This document shows positions 8,619 through 17,702 of a stretch of 64,000 bases of DNA, one piece after another (the first letter of the stretch is position 1; each line of letters opens with the position of its first letter). The position numbers and the translations under genes are program-made. The notes under the pieces are model-generated. The model was given only the letters and a program-made list of their open reading frames with translations. It had not been told where the DNA came from and did no database searches. The stretch comes from Paraburkholderia sediminicola (GTDB lineage: Bacteria; Pseudomonadota; Gammaproteobacteria; Burkholderiales; Burkholderiaceae), in the NCBI RefSeq assembly GCF_902859805.1, contig NZ_CADIKC010000006.1, positions 310,001 to 374,000 of the forward strand, given 5' to 3'.

Positions 8619-10484
8619 TTAGAACATATCCGCCGCCGCTTGACGCTCTGCGCCCTCCTCTCCGGATTCCCGCTCAGACCGCGAGGGGATAAATGGCCCG
8701 GTGATCATATTCGCGTAGCCTTGCCCAGGTCCCACCATCGGAAACACGTCAGCGTCCTGGTCGACCATCACTTCAAGGAAAGCCGGTCCGTCAAATTCTA
8801 CAAAGGCCTTAAGTTTGTCCTCGAGCTCGCTCATGGCTTCAACGCGATACGCAAACTCAAACCCGTCGGCCCGGGCTGCCATGACAAAATCCTTGCGATG
8901 TAGCGACTTGTCGCTCACGCACAATCGTCCCTCGTAAAAAAGACGCTGCCACTGCCGGATCATCCCGTCACCGAGATTGTTGAGCAGCAGTACCTTGACG
9001 GGCACGCCATACGTGGTTGCCGTTTCCAGGTCGCCAATATTCATGCGGATGCTGCCGTCACCATCGATGTCGATCACGAGCGCATTCGGTCGCGCCAGTT
9101 GAGCACCGATAGCGGCAGGCAGCCCGAAACCCATCGTCCCCATGCTGCCCGACGTCAGGAAGCTTCGCGGCTCGACGAAGTCGAAAAACTGCGCAGCCCA
9201 CATCTGGTGCTGGCCGACGCCTGTGCTGACGATTGCTCGCCCGCCGGTAATTTCACTGAGCTTTTCGACAACGAGCTGCGGCTGGATCAGTGGACTGTTC
9301 CGGTCGTAGTTCATACCGTAGACCCGTTTCAGTTCCTTTATATGATCCAGCCAGCCCGACGACGCTTGCGTGGCTGGATCATGCTTCATCAGTGACAGCA
9401 AGGCATCCTTCGCGTCGCCTACGTGTGTCCAGTGCGCCCGTTTAACCTTGTTAATTTCCGCCTCATCGATGTCGATATGCGCCACATGCTTCGCTCCGGG
9501 CGCAAATGAGTCAGGGCGGCCACCGGCGACCCGGTCATCAAACCGGGCACCCACCGCGATGAGGAAGTCACAATCTTCCACGGCGTAGTTCGCACAAGCA
9601 GTGCCGTGCATGCCCAGCATGCCAAGTCCCAGTTCGTGCTTCAGGGATATTGCGCCAAGACCCATCAGCGTGGTCACCACAGGAATCCCATAGCGCTCTG
9701 CAAACTGACGCAATTCAACCGTTGCGCCAGCCGTGATGATTCCGCCGCCGGCATATAGCAGCGGTCGCTTGCTCCGCGCCAGTAGATCGAAAAATTCACT
9801 GCGCTTGCCATCTTCGAGAAGCGCGCCTTTGGCCACCTTTCGAGGACGGTCGGAGTAGCCTCGAAACTCCAAAGTGCCTTGCCCGTGGTAAGTGCCGGTC
9901 CAGTTCTGGATGTCCTTCGGCACGTCCACGACAACTGGGCCAGGACGGCCGGTGCGAGCGACTTCGAATGCGGTCCGCAGTGTCTGTTCCAGCTTCGCCG
10001 GGTCGGTAACCAGAAACACCTGCTTTGCGCACGCCGACATGATGTTAAAGACAGGCGCCTCCTGAAAAGCGTCACTGCCGATCATGGCACGAGGCACCTG
10101 TCCACATATGAGGACGACGGGGATTGAATCACCGTTACAGTCGGCGATCGGCGTCACCGCGTTCGTCGCTCCGGGACCGGACGTAACCATGAATACGCCA
10201 ACTTTTCCGCTCGCGCGCGCATAACCAGCAGCCATGAAGCCGGCGGCCTGTTCATTGGCGGGTACAACGAGGTTGATCTGGCGCTCGGGATTTTCCGCGT
10301 GCATTTCGTTGAAACGAAAGACAGCGTCATACGTCGGCAAAATCGCGCCGCCGCTATAACCAAATACGGTGTCGACGCCCTGTTCGCTGAGTACGCGCAG
10401 GATGATGTCAGCACCCGACATCAATTCGCCGGCAAGCGGCGGTTTCGGGAGGGCTTCTAAAACAGGGTTCGGATTTCGGGTCAT
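8619..10484 (-). CDS. Acetolactate synthase-type ThDP enzyme, large subunit
   Basis: A 621-residue thiamine-diphosphate enzyme matching acetolactate synthase catalytic subunits, which condense two pyruvates or pyruvate with 2-oxobutyrate. The three domains are in order: PYR domain with the catalytic Glu in VPANEQAAGFMA, a central domain (ARFDDRVAGG), and the PP domain with GDGSIRMNIGDLET to NNLGDGM for Mg-ThDP. No regulatory small subunit and no ilvC adjoin it, so it is likely a paralogue outside the main branched-chain operon. It follows sucA in the same direction, with a 395-base gap, and precedes a LysR. Confidence 0.85.
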   Translation of the reverse strand: MTRNPNPVLEALPKPPLAGELMSGADIILRVLSEQGVDTVFGYSGGAILPTYDAVFRFNEMHAENPERQINLVVPANEQAAGFMAAGYARASGKVGVFMVTSGPGATNAVTPIADCNGDSIPVVLICGQVPRAMIGSDAFQEAPVFNIMSACAKQVFLVTDPAKLEQTLRTAFEVARTGRPGPVVVDVPKDIQNWTGTYHGQGTLEFRGYSDRPRKVAKGALLEDGKRSEFFDLLARSKRPLLYAGGGIITAGATVELRQFAERYGIPVVTTLMGLGAISLKHELGLGMLGMHGTACANYAVEDCDFLIAVGARFDDRVAGGRPDSFAPGAKHVAHIDIDEAEINKVKRAHWTHVGDAKDALLSLMKHDPATQASSGWLDHIKELKRVYGMNYDRNSPLIQPQLVVEKLSEITGGRAIVSTGVGQHQMWAAQFFDFVEPRSFLTSGSMGTMGFGLPAAIGAQLARPNALVIDIDGDGSIRMNIGDLETATTYGVPVKVLLLNNLGDGMIRQWQRLFYEGRLCVSDKSLHRKDFVMAARADGFEFAYRVEAMSELEDKLKAFVEFDGPAFLEVMVDQDADVFPMVGPGQGYANMITGPFIPSRSERESGEEGAERQAAADMF

Positions 10485-10805
10485 GACTGGTTCGCATGGA
10501 AAAGGGCGCCAACACTGTCAGCGGCCACAATCGAAGGGCAATTTCCCTTCCAACTCGAGAACAGCGTATGTTCCGTACCAGCTTATGGACGACTGCTCTA
10601 ACGGGTTCTCCGTGCAAAGCGCTGCCCACCCAGCACTTTCTTGATGTGCTTCTGGAAGAATCGTGAGAAATGGTTTTACCCATTGTGACGATGATTGACG
10701 CTGCGCGCACGCCCAAGAAGGTTGCATATGGGCCAGAATAGGCTTCATTCTGGCCATCACAACGCCACTTCTGCCGCATCGCTTTCCAACAACATGCAAA
10801 CGACC

Positions 10806-10838
10806 GCTGCTCGGGCGAGTTATTCGCACCCGAGCAGC
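10806..10838 (-). terminator. Terminator-like hairpin downstream of sucA
   Basis: Perfect 10-bp arms, GCTGCTCGGG (10806-10815) and CCCGAGCAGC (10829-10838), with a 13-base loop, 42 bases past the sucA stop. No T-tract follows. Confidence 0.5.
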
Positions 10839-10841
10839 TGA

Positions 10842-10859
10842 GATCCTGCATGCAGGATC
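10842..10859. repeat. 18-nt perfect palindrome after sucA
   Basis: GATCCTGCA/TGCAGGATC with no central gap, directly next to the preceding hairpin and 20 bases from the sucA stop. It could extend the terminator region or serve as a protein-binding site. Confidence 0.45.
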
Positions 10860-10879
10860 ATCCCAATCCGCCTGCGCCG

Positions 10880-13711
10880 TTACATCGCGAATGCACTCGA
10901 AACAAGCGCCGCCTGTCTCGCCACGTGTGCCGAGTGATAACCTGGCGCAGTCGATGCGGATGCAGGCGGCCCCGCATACCGCAGTTGCGCGGCCGAAGGC
11001 AGGATCTCACGCAACTGCGGTTCGATAGCGCCCCATGCACCCTGGTTACGCGATTCCTCCTGACTCCAGACTACCGTCTTCAGATTCGGATAGCGCGCAA
11101 ACTCCGCGGCCAGTTGCCGGGACGGAAACGGATACAGCTGTTCGACACGGATGAGCGGTGTATCGGCAACGCCAGAGGTGCGGCGATGTTCGAGCAGGTC
11201 GAAGTACACCTTGCCCGAAGACACGATGACGCGGTCCACAGTCGACGCCCGCGACGGCTCGACCTGCGTATCGCCCAGCACCTCACGGAACGCGCCCTTG
11301 GCCAGGTCGTCGAGCGTGCTTACCGCTTCCGGATGACGCAACAGTGACTTGGGCGTCATCACGACGAGCGGTCGGCGATCGAAGACAGTCGCTTGCATCC
11401 GCAGTAAATGGAACAGTTGCGCAGGCATCGTTGGTTGGACGACCCGCATGTTGTCCTGCGCGCAGAGTTGCAGATAGCGCTCCAGCCTCGCCGACGCGTG
11501 CTCCGGTCCTTGCCCGTCCTGCCCATGCGGCAAGAACAAGGTCAATCCGCTGAGCTGCCCCCACTTCGCGGCACCCGCGGCGATGAACTGATCGATCACA
11601 ACCTGTGCGCCATTCGCAAAATCGCCGAACTGCGCCTCCCACACGACAAGCGCGTTGCGGTTCGCCGTCGAGTAGCCGTACTCGAAGGCCAGCACGGCCG
11701 CCTCAGACAGAATGGAGTTCGTCACGGTAAACCTGCCTCGTGCCTCGTCAATGTGTTCGAGCGGGATGTACACGCCGTCCGACCGGCTCGTCCGTCTCTG
11801 GTTGTGCAGAACGGCGTGACGGTGACTGAATGTCCCCCGCGCGCTATCCTGCCCGCTCAACCGGACATCCACCCCCGCGCCGAGCAACGAGGCGAATGCC
11901 AGGTGCTCGCCCATTCCCCAATCGATCGGCTTACTTCCGGCCGCCATCTCGCGGCGCGCGGCCATCATCTTGCCAACCAGCGGATGGAGTTCATAACCGT
12001 CGGGAATAGTCGATATCTGCTGCGCCAGCGCACGTACCTGCGCGGGCAACGGTGGGCCATAGGTGACAGGGCCGGAATAGTCCTCGAGAAGCTTCGGCCA
12101 GGCTGGTATTTCGTCTGGCCCGACGGATGCCGCGGGCGTCTCGCTCTGGCGCGCAAGCTCAAAACCGTCGCGGCTTGCATTGACGTAGTCGTCGGCCTGT
12201 ACGGACGTCACCACGCCTTCCTGAATCAACCGTTGAGCGTAAATGGTCCTCGCACCTGGATGGCTGGCGATCGCGCGATACATGAGAGGCTGCGTGATGC
12301 TGGGTGTGTCCTGCTCCTGATGCCCATACTTGCGGAAGCAGACGAGATCGATCACTACGCTACGCTTGAAAGCTGTGCGATAGTCGAGCGCGAGCCGCAC
12401 CGCCATGGCCACCGCTTCGGGGTCGTCAGCGTTGACGTGCAAAACGGGTGCCTCGATCATCTTCGCGATGTCCGTGCAGTAGAACGTCGAGCGCGTATCG
12501 CGCGGATCCGAAGTCGTAAATCCGATCTGGTTGTTGACAACGACGTGGACGGTTCCGCCCGTGCCGTACCCACGGGTGTACGTTAGGCTCAACGTCTCCA
12601 TCACGACGCCTTGCCCGGACATTGCCGCGTCGCCATGAATTTCGACGGGCAGCACGTCACTACCGTCCTCCGAGCCCAGAGCATCCCCTTTGGCACGTGC
12701 CATGCCCTGCACAACCGGGTTGACGATTTCCAGATGTGAGGGGTTGAATGCAAGTACGACATCCACCGGCCCGTCGTTCGTCTGCGTGACACTGCTAAAG
12801 CCCTTGTGGTACTTGACGTCGCCTGCTGGAAGATGGTCCCCAACCTTCCCGTCGAACTCATCGAATAGCGCGCGCAGAGGCTTGCCGACAATGTTCACCA
12901 GCACATTCAAACGTCCACGATGCGCCATGCCCATCACCACCGAGCTCACCTTCTTCGATGCGCCATAGCGCACGAGTTCGTCCAGCAACACGATCAACGA
13001 TTCCCCACCTTCCAGCGAGAATCGCTTTTGCCCGACGTAGCGGGTGTGAAGATACTTCTCCAGTCCTTCGGCGGCTGTCAAACGCTCGAGAATCCGATTT
13101 TTCTCCGCTACTGAAAACGAAGGCTTCGCGCGTGTTGACTCAAGCCGCATCTGCCACCAACGCCGCTCGTTGGCATCGGTCAGATGCATGAACTCGGCGC
13201 CCAGCGTGCCGCAATACGTCTGTTCGAGCGCCGCGACAATGTCGCCCAACGTTGCGTCTTCATCAAAGAAAAACGTGTCGGCTGTGCTGAATCGCGTAGA
13301 CATGTCTGCCACCGACAGGCCGTAGAACGTTGGCGTGAGTTCGATCGAAGCCTGCGGCAACGTCCACAGCAGCGGGTCCAGTTTCGCCTTGCGCGTGCCG
13401 GTCATACGGTACGCCGCAATCAGCGACTGTACCGCTACCTGTTTTCTGGCGATCGCAAGACCGTCATCGAGCGTCATCTCCGTGACCCGCGACCGCTTAC
13501 CCAGATCGACGAAGGTGGACACGACAGGAGCGTGTGGTTGGTCATCGCGATCGCTCCCGTCGATGGCGGGGGTTGCGCTCAATGCATCGAAATAAGCGCG
13601 CCACTCATCCGGGACCGACGCTGGGTCAGCCAGGTAGAGCTCGTATTGTTCCTCGACATAGGGGGCGTTTCCCCCGAATAAGAAAGAGCTTTGAATTTTT
13701 TGCATCAGCAT
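10880..13711 (-). CDS. sucA: 2-oxoglutarate dehydrogenase E1 component (unlinked copy)
   Basis: A 943-residue E1o subunit, which decarboxylates 2-oxoglutarate with thiamine diphosphate in the TCA-cycle dehydrogenase complex. The N-terminal 45 residues keep the E2-contact type of sequence (QYELYLADPASVPDEWRAYF). The ThDP motif runs from EIHGDAAMSGQGVVMET to NNQIGFTT. The C-terminal half has SGQDSARGTFSHRHA, GQDGQGPEHASARLER and WSQEESRNQGAW. Full length and no breaks. No sucB or lpd follows, unlike the housekeeping locus, so this is probably a second copy. It may join the standard complex or act alone. Confidence 0.88.
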   Translation of the reverse strand: MLMQKIQSSFLFGGNAPYVEEQYELYLADPASVPDEWRAYFDALSATPAIDGSDRDDQPHAPVVSTFVDLGKRSRVTEMTLDDGLAIARKQVAVQSLIAAYRMTGTRKAKLDPLLWTLPQASIELTPTFYGLSVADMSTRFSTADTFFFDEDATLGDIVAALEQTYCGTLGAEFMHLTDANERRWWQMRLESTRAKPSFSVAEKNRILERLTAAEGLEKYLHTRYVGQKRFSLEGGESLIVLLDELVRYGASKKVSSVVMGMAHRGRLNVLVNIVGKPLRALFDEFDGKVGDHLPAGDVKYHKGFSSVTQTNDGPVDVVLAFNPSHLEIVNPVVQGMARAKGDALGSEDGSDVLPVEIHGDAAMSGQGVVMETLSLTYTRGYGTGGTVHVVVNNQIGFTTSDPRDTRSTFYCTDIAKMIEAPVLHVNADDPEAVAMAVRLALDYRTAFKRSVVIDLVCFRKYGHQEQDTPSITQPLMYRAIASHPGARTIYAQRLIQEGVVTSVQADDYVNASRDGFELARQSETPAASVGPDEIPAWPKLLEDYSGPVTYGPPLPAQVRALAQQISTIPDGYELHPLVGKMMAARREMAAGSKPIDWGMGEHLAFASLLGAGVDVRLSGQDSARGTFSHRHAVLHNQRRTSRSDGVYIPLEHIDEARGRFTVTNSILSEAAVLAFEYGYSTANRNALVVWEAQFGDFANGAQVVIDQFIAAGAAKWGQLSGLTLFLPHGQDGQGPEHASARLERYLQLCAQDNMRVVQPTMPAQLFHLLRMQATVFDRRPLVVMTPKSLLRHPEAVSTLDDLAKGAFREVLGDTQVEPSRASTVDRVIVSSGKVYFDLLEHRRTSGVADTPLIRVEQLYPFPSRQLAAEFARYPNLKTVVWSQEESRNQGAWGAIEPQLREILPSAAQLRYAGPPASASTAPGYHSAHVARQAALVSSAFAM

Positions 13712-14118
13712 GATGAATCCGTCCTCGATTGGCGTCAGGTCCGCACTTCGACCGTGACATGTCGTGAGGCGGCTGTAACCTCATCCGGGCAGCCGCATTG
13801 ATGGGATCAAGAATAGAGAGTCGGCACGGCAACTGGAATGCGTAGATAGCGCCGCGCCTGGCCAATCGGGATCAGATTTGGGCCACGTGGCCGCTGATCG
13901 AATTCGTGCACGAATCCTTACCAGCATGCTTGGGTTGCATACCCATTCACCATGTAACAAGTGACTTTCAGCACAGGCCATTTATCTCGCCACGCTCCGC
14001 TTATAAACTCGCTCGCGCATAGGATAAATTTGTGTAACGAGTCGGCAGGCATGCCGATCACAGGACGGCGCGGAATCGTAGCAACGGCGGCGTGCTTACA
14101 ATCAATGAGGGTCACGGC
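13712..14118. other. Divergent intergenic region sucA / GlxA-type gene
   Basis: About 400 non-coding bases between divergent genes, with two dyads (13870-13899 and 13902-13915). Base composition is more AT-rich than the flanking genes. I see no coding sequence here. Confidence 0.5.
13870..13899. promoter_or_regulatory. Nested dyad upstream of sucA
   Basis: GATCAG (13870-13875) pairs with CTGATC (13894-13899) around a perfect inner palindrome, GGCCACGTGGCC (13881-13892). Another palindrome, ATTCGTG/CACGAAT, follows at 13902-13915. They lie about 160-200 bases upstream of the sucA start and look like operators for dimeric regulators. Confidence 0.4.
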
Positions 14119-15126
14119 ATGAAAGTCGCCATTGTCATATTCGATGGTGTGCAGGCGCTGGATGTTGCCGGCCCCCTGGACGTATTCGCGGAAGCAAACA
14201 CATTTCTGCCTGAGCATCAGCGATATCAGGTCTCCCTCGTAGGCTACGAGGCTGGCATCGTGTCCTGCTCGAACGGGATGGGACTCTCAGTTCCTCACGG
14301 CTATGCGGATTTCGACACGCCATTTGACCTGCTGTTGATAGCAGGAGGGCCGCAGTTGCCTGATACCCCGCCACGAAGCGAGTTTCTGAAATGGCTGCAA
14401 GACCAGGCGCGCGGCGCAGCACGCTTCGGCTCCGTTTGCAACGGAGCATTCGTGCTCGCGCACGCCGGGCTGCTTGACGGTAAGGATGTGACGACCCACT
14501 GGGCCGATGCGGACCGTCTCACTGACGAGTTTCCGCAAGCTCGTGTGCAGCCCGACAGGATTTTTATCCGTGACGGACGCCTGTTTACATCCGCCGGCGT
14601 GACGGCAGGCATCGACCTGTGTCTATCGCTCGTGTCGGAGGACTGGGGGCACGAGCTTGCGGTGCGGGTTGCAAAACGTCTGGTCGTCTACATCCAGCGG
14701 GATGGCGGACAGTCTCAATACAGTCCTTACCTCGGTGTGCGGAAGGACCATGATCCGATCGTCGGCAAGGTGCTCCGATACGTGACCGAGCACATCACCG
14801 ATGCGCTATCGATCGAACAGCTGGCGAGCGCAGTTTCAGTCAGCCGACGTACCTTCTCGAGGCTATTTGCGAAGTATGCAAAGGTGACGCCGTCCGCGTT
14901 TGTTGAACAGGTTCGTGTTGACACCGCGAGGAAGCTGCTCGAGGAGAGCGATGCGCCTCTCAAGACTGTGGCGTTCAATTGTGGTTTTCACAGCGCGACG
15001 CATATGCGCACGATTTTCTTCCGGCGGCTTAACGTAACGCCCAGACAGTATCGCCAGCGATTCCGTGGTGCGGCAGGCACGCAAGCACCGGTGAGCGAAC
15101 AACCTCGTGTCGCTGAGATAGCCTGA
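14119..15126 (+). CDS. GlxA-family transcriptional regulator (DJ-1/PfpI plus AraC)
   Basis: A 335-residue regulator. Residues 1-185 form a DJ-1/PfpI (type 1 glutamine amidotransferase-like) domain, with the nucleophile-elbow Cys in GSVCNGAFVLA. Residues about 220-320 form an AraC-type double helix-turn-helix (LSIEQLASAVSVSRRTFSRLF and LKTVAFNCGFHSATHM). The ATG at 14119 follows GAGGGT at good spacing. An in-frame start 27 bases upstream is less likely. Family members sense amine or amino-acid metabolites. The target is unknown. It is divergent from sucA. Confidence 0.87.
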   Translation: MKVAIVIFDGVQALDVAGPLDVFAEANTFLPEHQRYQVSLVGYEAGIVSCSNGMGLSVPHGYADFDTPFDLLLIAGGPQLPDTPPRSEFLKWLQDQARGAARFGSVCNGAFVLAHAGLLDGKDVTTHWADADRLTDEFPQARVQPDRIFIRDGRLFTSAGVTAGIDLCLSLVSEDWGHELAVRVAKRLVVYIQRDGGQSQYSPYLGVRKDHDPIVGKVLRYVTEHITDALSIEQLASAVSVSRRTFSRLFAKYAKVTPSAFVEQVRVDTARKLLEESDAPLKTVAFNCGFHSATHMRTIFFRRLNVTPRQYRQRFRGAAGTQAPVSEQPRVAEIA

Positions 15127-15148
15127 TGCCGCCCACTCGGCGGCTTGA

Positions 15149-15736
15149 ATGTATTTCATGAAAAGGCCAATACCGTCCGTGACTCGCTCCGCTGCACTTC
15201 AAAGTCTTCCTGATCTCCTTGAACCGGGTTTATCGGTGGTCTTTTGCGGAATAAATCCGGGCGTCCTTGCGGCATCGACCGGCCGCCATTTTGCCGGCCG
15301 AGGCAATCGGTTCTGGAGGACCGTTCATCTGGCGGGCTTTACTCCTGAACAGATTGATCCTGAGGACGATCGCACTCTCCTGCAGTATGGTTGCGGCCTG
15401 ACAACCGTGGTCTCGCGTCCAACCGCACGAGCGGACGAACTGTCGCAATGGGAGTTCAAAGCGGCTGCGACGGAATTCGAGCAGAAGATTGAACGCTATG
15501 CGCCGCAATGTGTTGCCTTTCTCGGGAAGATGGCGCTTTCCGCCATGTTGGGCAGGCCCGACATTCACTGGGGCTTGCAACCGGCAACATTCGGCGGCGC
15601 CCGCGCATGGGTGTTGCCCAATCCCAGCGGCCTGAACCGGACATTCAGCCTCGACGCGCTGGTGGCTGCCTACCGCGAACTTCGTCTTGCAGTCGCGCCG
15701 GCTGATTCGGCCCTTCACGATATTTCACGTCAGTGA
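15149..15736 (+). CDS. mug: G/U mismatch-specific DNA glycosylase
   Basis: A 195-residue member of the Mug/TDG branch of uracil-DNA glycosylases, which remove uracil or ethenocytosine mispaired with guanine. The catalytic loop GINPG (near residue 38) and the intercalating NPSGLNR loop (near residue 157) are visible. It may start at ATG 15149 or three codons later at 15158. It follows the GlxA-type gene closely in the same direction. Functionally it is a stand-alone repair gene. Confidence 0.85.
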   Translation: MYFMKRPIPSVTRSAALQSLPDLLEPGLSVVFCGINPGVLAASTGRHFAGRGNRFWRTVHLAGFTPEQIDPEDDRTLLQYGCGLTTVVSRPTARADELSQWEFKAAATEFEQKIERYAPQCVAFLGKMALSAMLGRPDIHWGLQPATFGGARAWVLPNPSGLNRTFSLDALVAAYRELRLAVAPADSALHDISRQ

Positions 15737-16064
15737 AATTTGTTTTGTCCTACGAACGGACAGGACTCGTTTCCGGGTGAGCTCGTTGTCCTCGTAGCGA
15801 CAACGGCTTTGGCCAGATTTCCACACGGAATGGCCTGATACGCGACCTGTATCGGCTTTATGAATGCCCACCCGTCTCCTAGAATTGATCAATCCATTGC
15901 GCGGCAGCGATACGGTAACGAGTCGATTGGAATGACTATGGGAAAAACCACAAAGTCATCGGATTGAGCTTTTTCGCGGAGCATTTTAGGTCTTGGCGAG
16001 CACCGGGCGTGACAGCGAGATTTCCCGATGGAATGCCCCATTAAACACTAGTAGCCGGACCCTT
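15737..16064. other. Gap between mug and the efflux operon
   Basis: A 328-base gap. It holds a 7-bp hairpin, CGTTGTC/GACAACG (15784-15805), that could end mug transcription. The promoter of the efflux operon must also lie here, but I cannot place it with confidence. No gene seen. Confidence 0.4.
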
Positions 16065-17690
16065 ATGAACACCGCCAATCCAAGCCCAGCTGGAACGGGA
16101 GAACCGAAGCTCGCGGAATCGTCGGCGCCGGTCTCTGTACGGGAGACAGAGACGCCGGCACAGCAAACCCCCATAGAACCCACGCTGCCACTCCGTCTCG
16201 CAATCGGCCTGATCGGAATGTTGCTGGCGTCGCTGCTGGCAATCTTGAACGAACAGGTCACCGCGGTGGCGCTGACCGATATTCGTGGCGCGTTTTCGAT
16301 CGGACGTGACGATGGGACCTGGCTGACCGCTCTCTTCGAGGCGACCAACGTGGCCACGATGGTATTTGCTCCGTGGTTCGGAATGACGTTCACGCTGAAG
16401 CGATTTACGATCGGCGCCGTGCTGGCCGTAATGTTCCTTGGATTCCTTTGTCCCTTTGCGCCGAACCTGCAGACGCTCTATTTGCTGAGGGCACTCCAGG
16501 GCGTAGCGGGCGGATGTCTGCCTCCGATGTTGATCATCGTGGCGCTGCGTTATCTTCCCCCGAAAATCAAGCTATACGGACTTGCCGGTTACGCACTGAC
16601 TGCGACCTTCGGCCCTGCGCTCGGCGCGCCTCTCGCGGCCTTATGGACCGAATATGTCGGTTGGCAAATGGCATTCTGGCAAATCGTGCCGCTTGGTTTA
16701 GTGAGCTGCCTCGCAATCTACCAAGGACTTCCGGCAGATCCCACCAGGCTGGAACGGTTCCGTTCATTTAACTGGAGCGGATTCATACTGGGATATCCCG
16801 CTGTCGCCATGCTCGTCATTGGCTTCCTGCAGGGTGAACGCCTTGACTGGCTGGATTCTACGTTTATCTCCACGATGTTTTTGGGCGGCGCGCTGTTGTT
16901 GGTGGCGTTCCTTGTCAACGAGTGGTTTCATCCGCTGCCGTTTTTCAAACTTCAACTGCTTTCCCGAAGAAACTTCGCGCACGGGCTTCTGACACTGGTA
17001 GGCGCGGTGACGCTGCTGGTGGGCGTTGCCGCCATACCCGGTCAATATCTCGCACAAATTCACGGCTACAGGCCGCTGCAAACCACCCCGCTGTCTTTGC
17101 TGCTTGCCATTCCCCTGTTAATTACGCTACCCGCGACCGCCGCCGTCCTGAACCTCCGGCATGTCGACCACCGCTGGGTTATGGCCGTTGGACTTTCGCT
17201 GATGGCCACCTCGTGTTTTATGGGGAGTTTCATGACCTCCGAGTGGGTTCGCGAGAATTTTTACTGGCTTCAGTCGTTGCAGATCCTCGCGCAACCGATG
17301 GTGATCATGGGGATATTGATGGGCGTAACGACAGGCTTGCCGCCAACGGAGGGGCCGTTTGCTTCGGCCATGTTCAACACGGTCAAAACGTTTACTGCCG
17401 CCGCGGCAACCGGTTTCATCGAAGGGCTGGGTACTACGCGCGAGCATTTTCATTCGAGCATGCTTGTAGACCGCCTGGGCAATAACGCGCTGGTTACAGG
17501 CCAAAGCATTGATGCAGTTCATGGTCTCGGCGAACTCGCACACCGGATCCACGAGCAGGCCGTCGTCCTGACCTCGGCAGATCTCTATCGCGTGATGGCA
17601 GGTATAGCCGTCGCCTTTCTTCTGGTTATTCCGGTGTTACCCGTGCGTATTTATCCACCCTGGAGCACTACGCCGCCCTCTTCCCACTAA
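16065..17690 (+). CDS. DHA2-family MFS efflux pump (EmrB/QacA-like)
   Basis: A 541-residue, 14-helix-type MFS exporter with an N-terminal cytoplasmic tail of about 45 residues. DHA2 features include LNEQVTAVALTDIRGAFSIG in helix 1, DDGTWLTALFEA, and LLRALQGVAGGCLPPM. ATG 16065 is chosen because the frame upstream offers only a TTG. It is the inner-membrane component of a tripartite pump with the adaptor at 17703 and the outer-membrane channel at 18776, driven by proton antiport and likely exporting hydrophobic toxicants. Confidence 0.88.
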   Translation: MNTANPSPAGTGEPKLAESSAPVSVRETETPAQQTPIEPTLPLRLAIGLIGMLLASLLAILNEQVTAVALTDIRGAFSIGRDDGTWLTALFEATNVATMVFAPWFGMTFTLKRFTIGAVLAVMFLGFLCPFAPNLQTLYLLRALQGVAGGCLPPMLIIVALRYLPPKIKLYGLAGYALTATFGPALGAPLAALWTEYVGWQMAFWQIVPLGLVSCLAIYQGLPADPTRLERFRSFNWSGFILGYPAVAMLVIGFLQGERLDWLDSTFISTMFLGGALLLVAFLVNEWFHPLPFFKLQLLSRRNFAHGLLTLVGAVTLLVGVAAIPGQYLAQIHGYRPLQTTPLSLLLAIPLLITLPATAAVLNLRHVDHRWVMAVGLSLMATSCFMGSFMTSEWVRENFYWLQSLQILAQPMVIMGILMGVTTGLPPTEGPFASAMFNTVKTFTAAAATGFIEGLGTTREHFHSSMLVDRLGNNALVTGQSIDAVHGLGELAHRIHEQAVVLTSADLYRVMAGIAVAFLLVIPVLPVRIYPPWSTTPPSSH

Positions 17691-17702
17691 GCGTCGATAT
17701 AT

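Larger units (their letters stand above)
10485..10879. other. Gap between the AHAS-type gene and sucA
   Basis: This 395-base gap contains the presumed promoter of the AHAS-type gene and the hairpins after sucA. I see no coding sequence with a plausible start or composition here. Confidence 0.5.

Noticed and set aside
10485-10879. 147-residue minus-strand frame in the gap before the AHAS-type gene
   Set aside because: It has no recognisable domain, contains an improbable Cys/Arg mix and overlaps terminator-like hairpins.
11408-12586. 392-residue plus-strand open frame inside sucA
   Set aside because: It is antisense to a complete E1o gene and matches no family.
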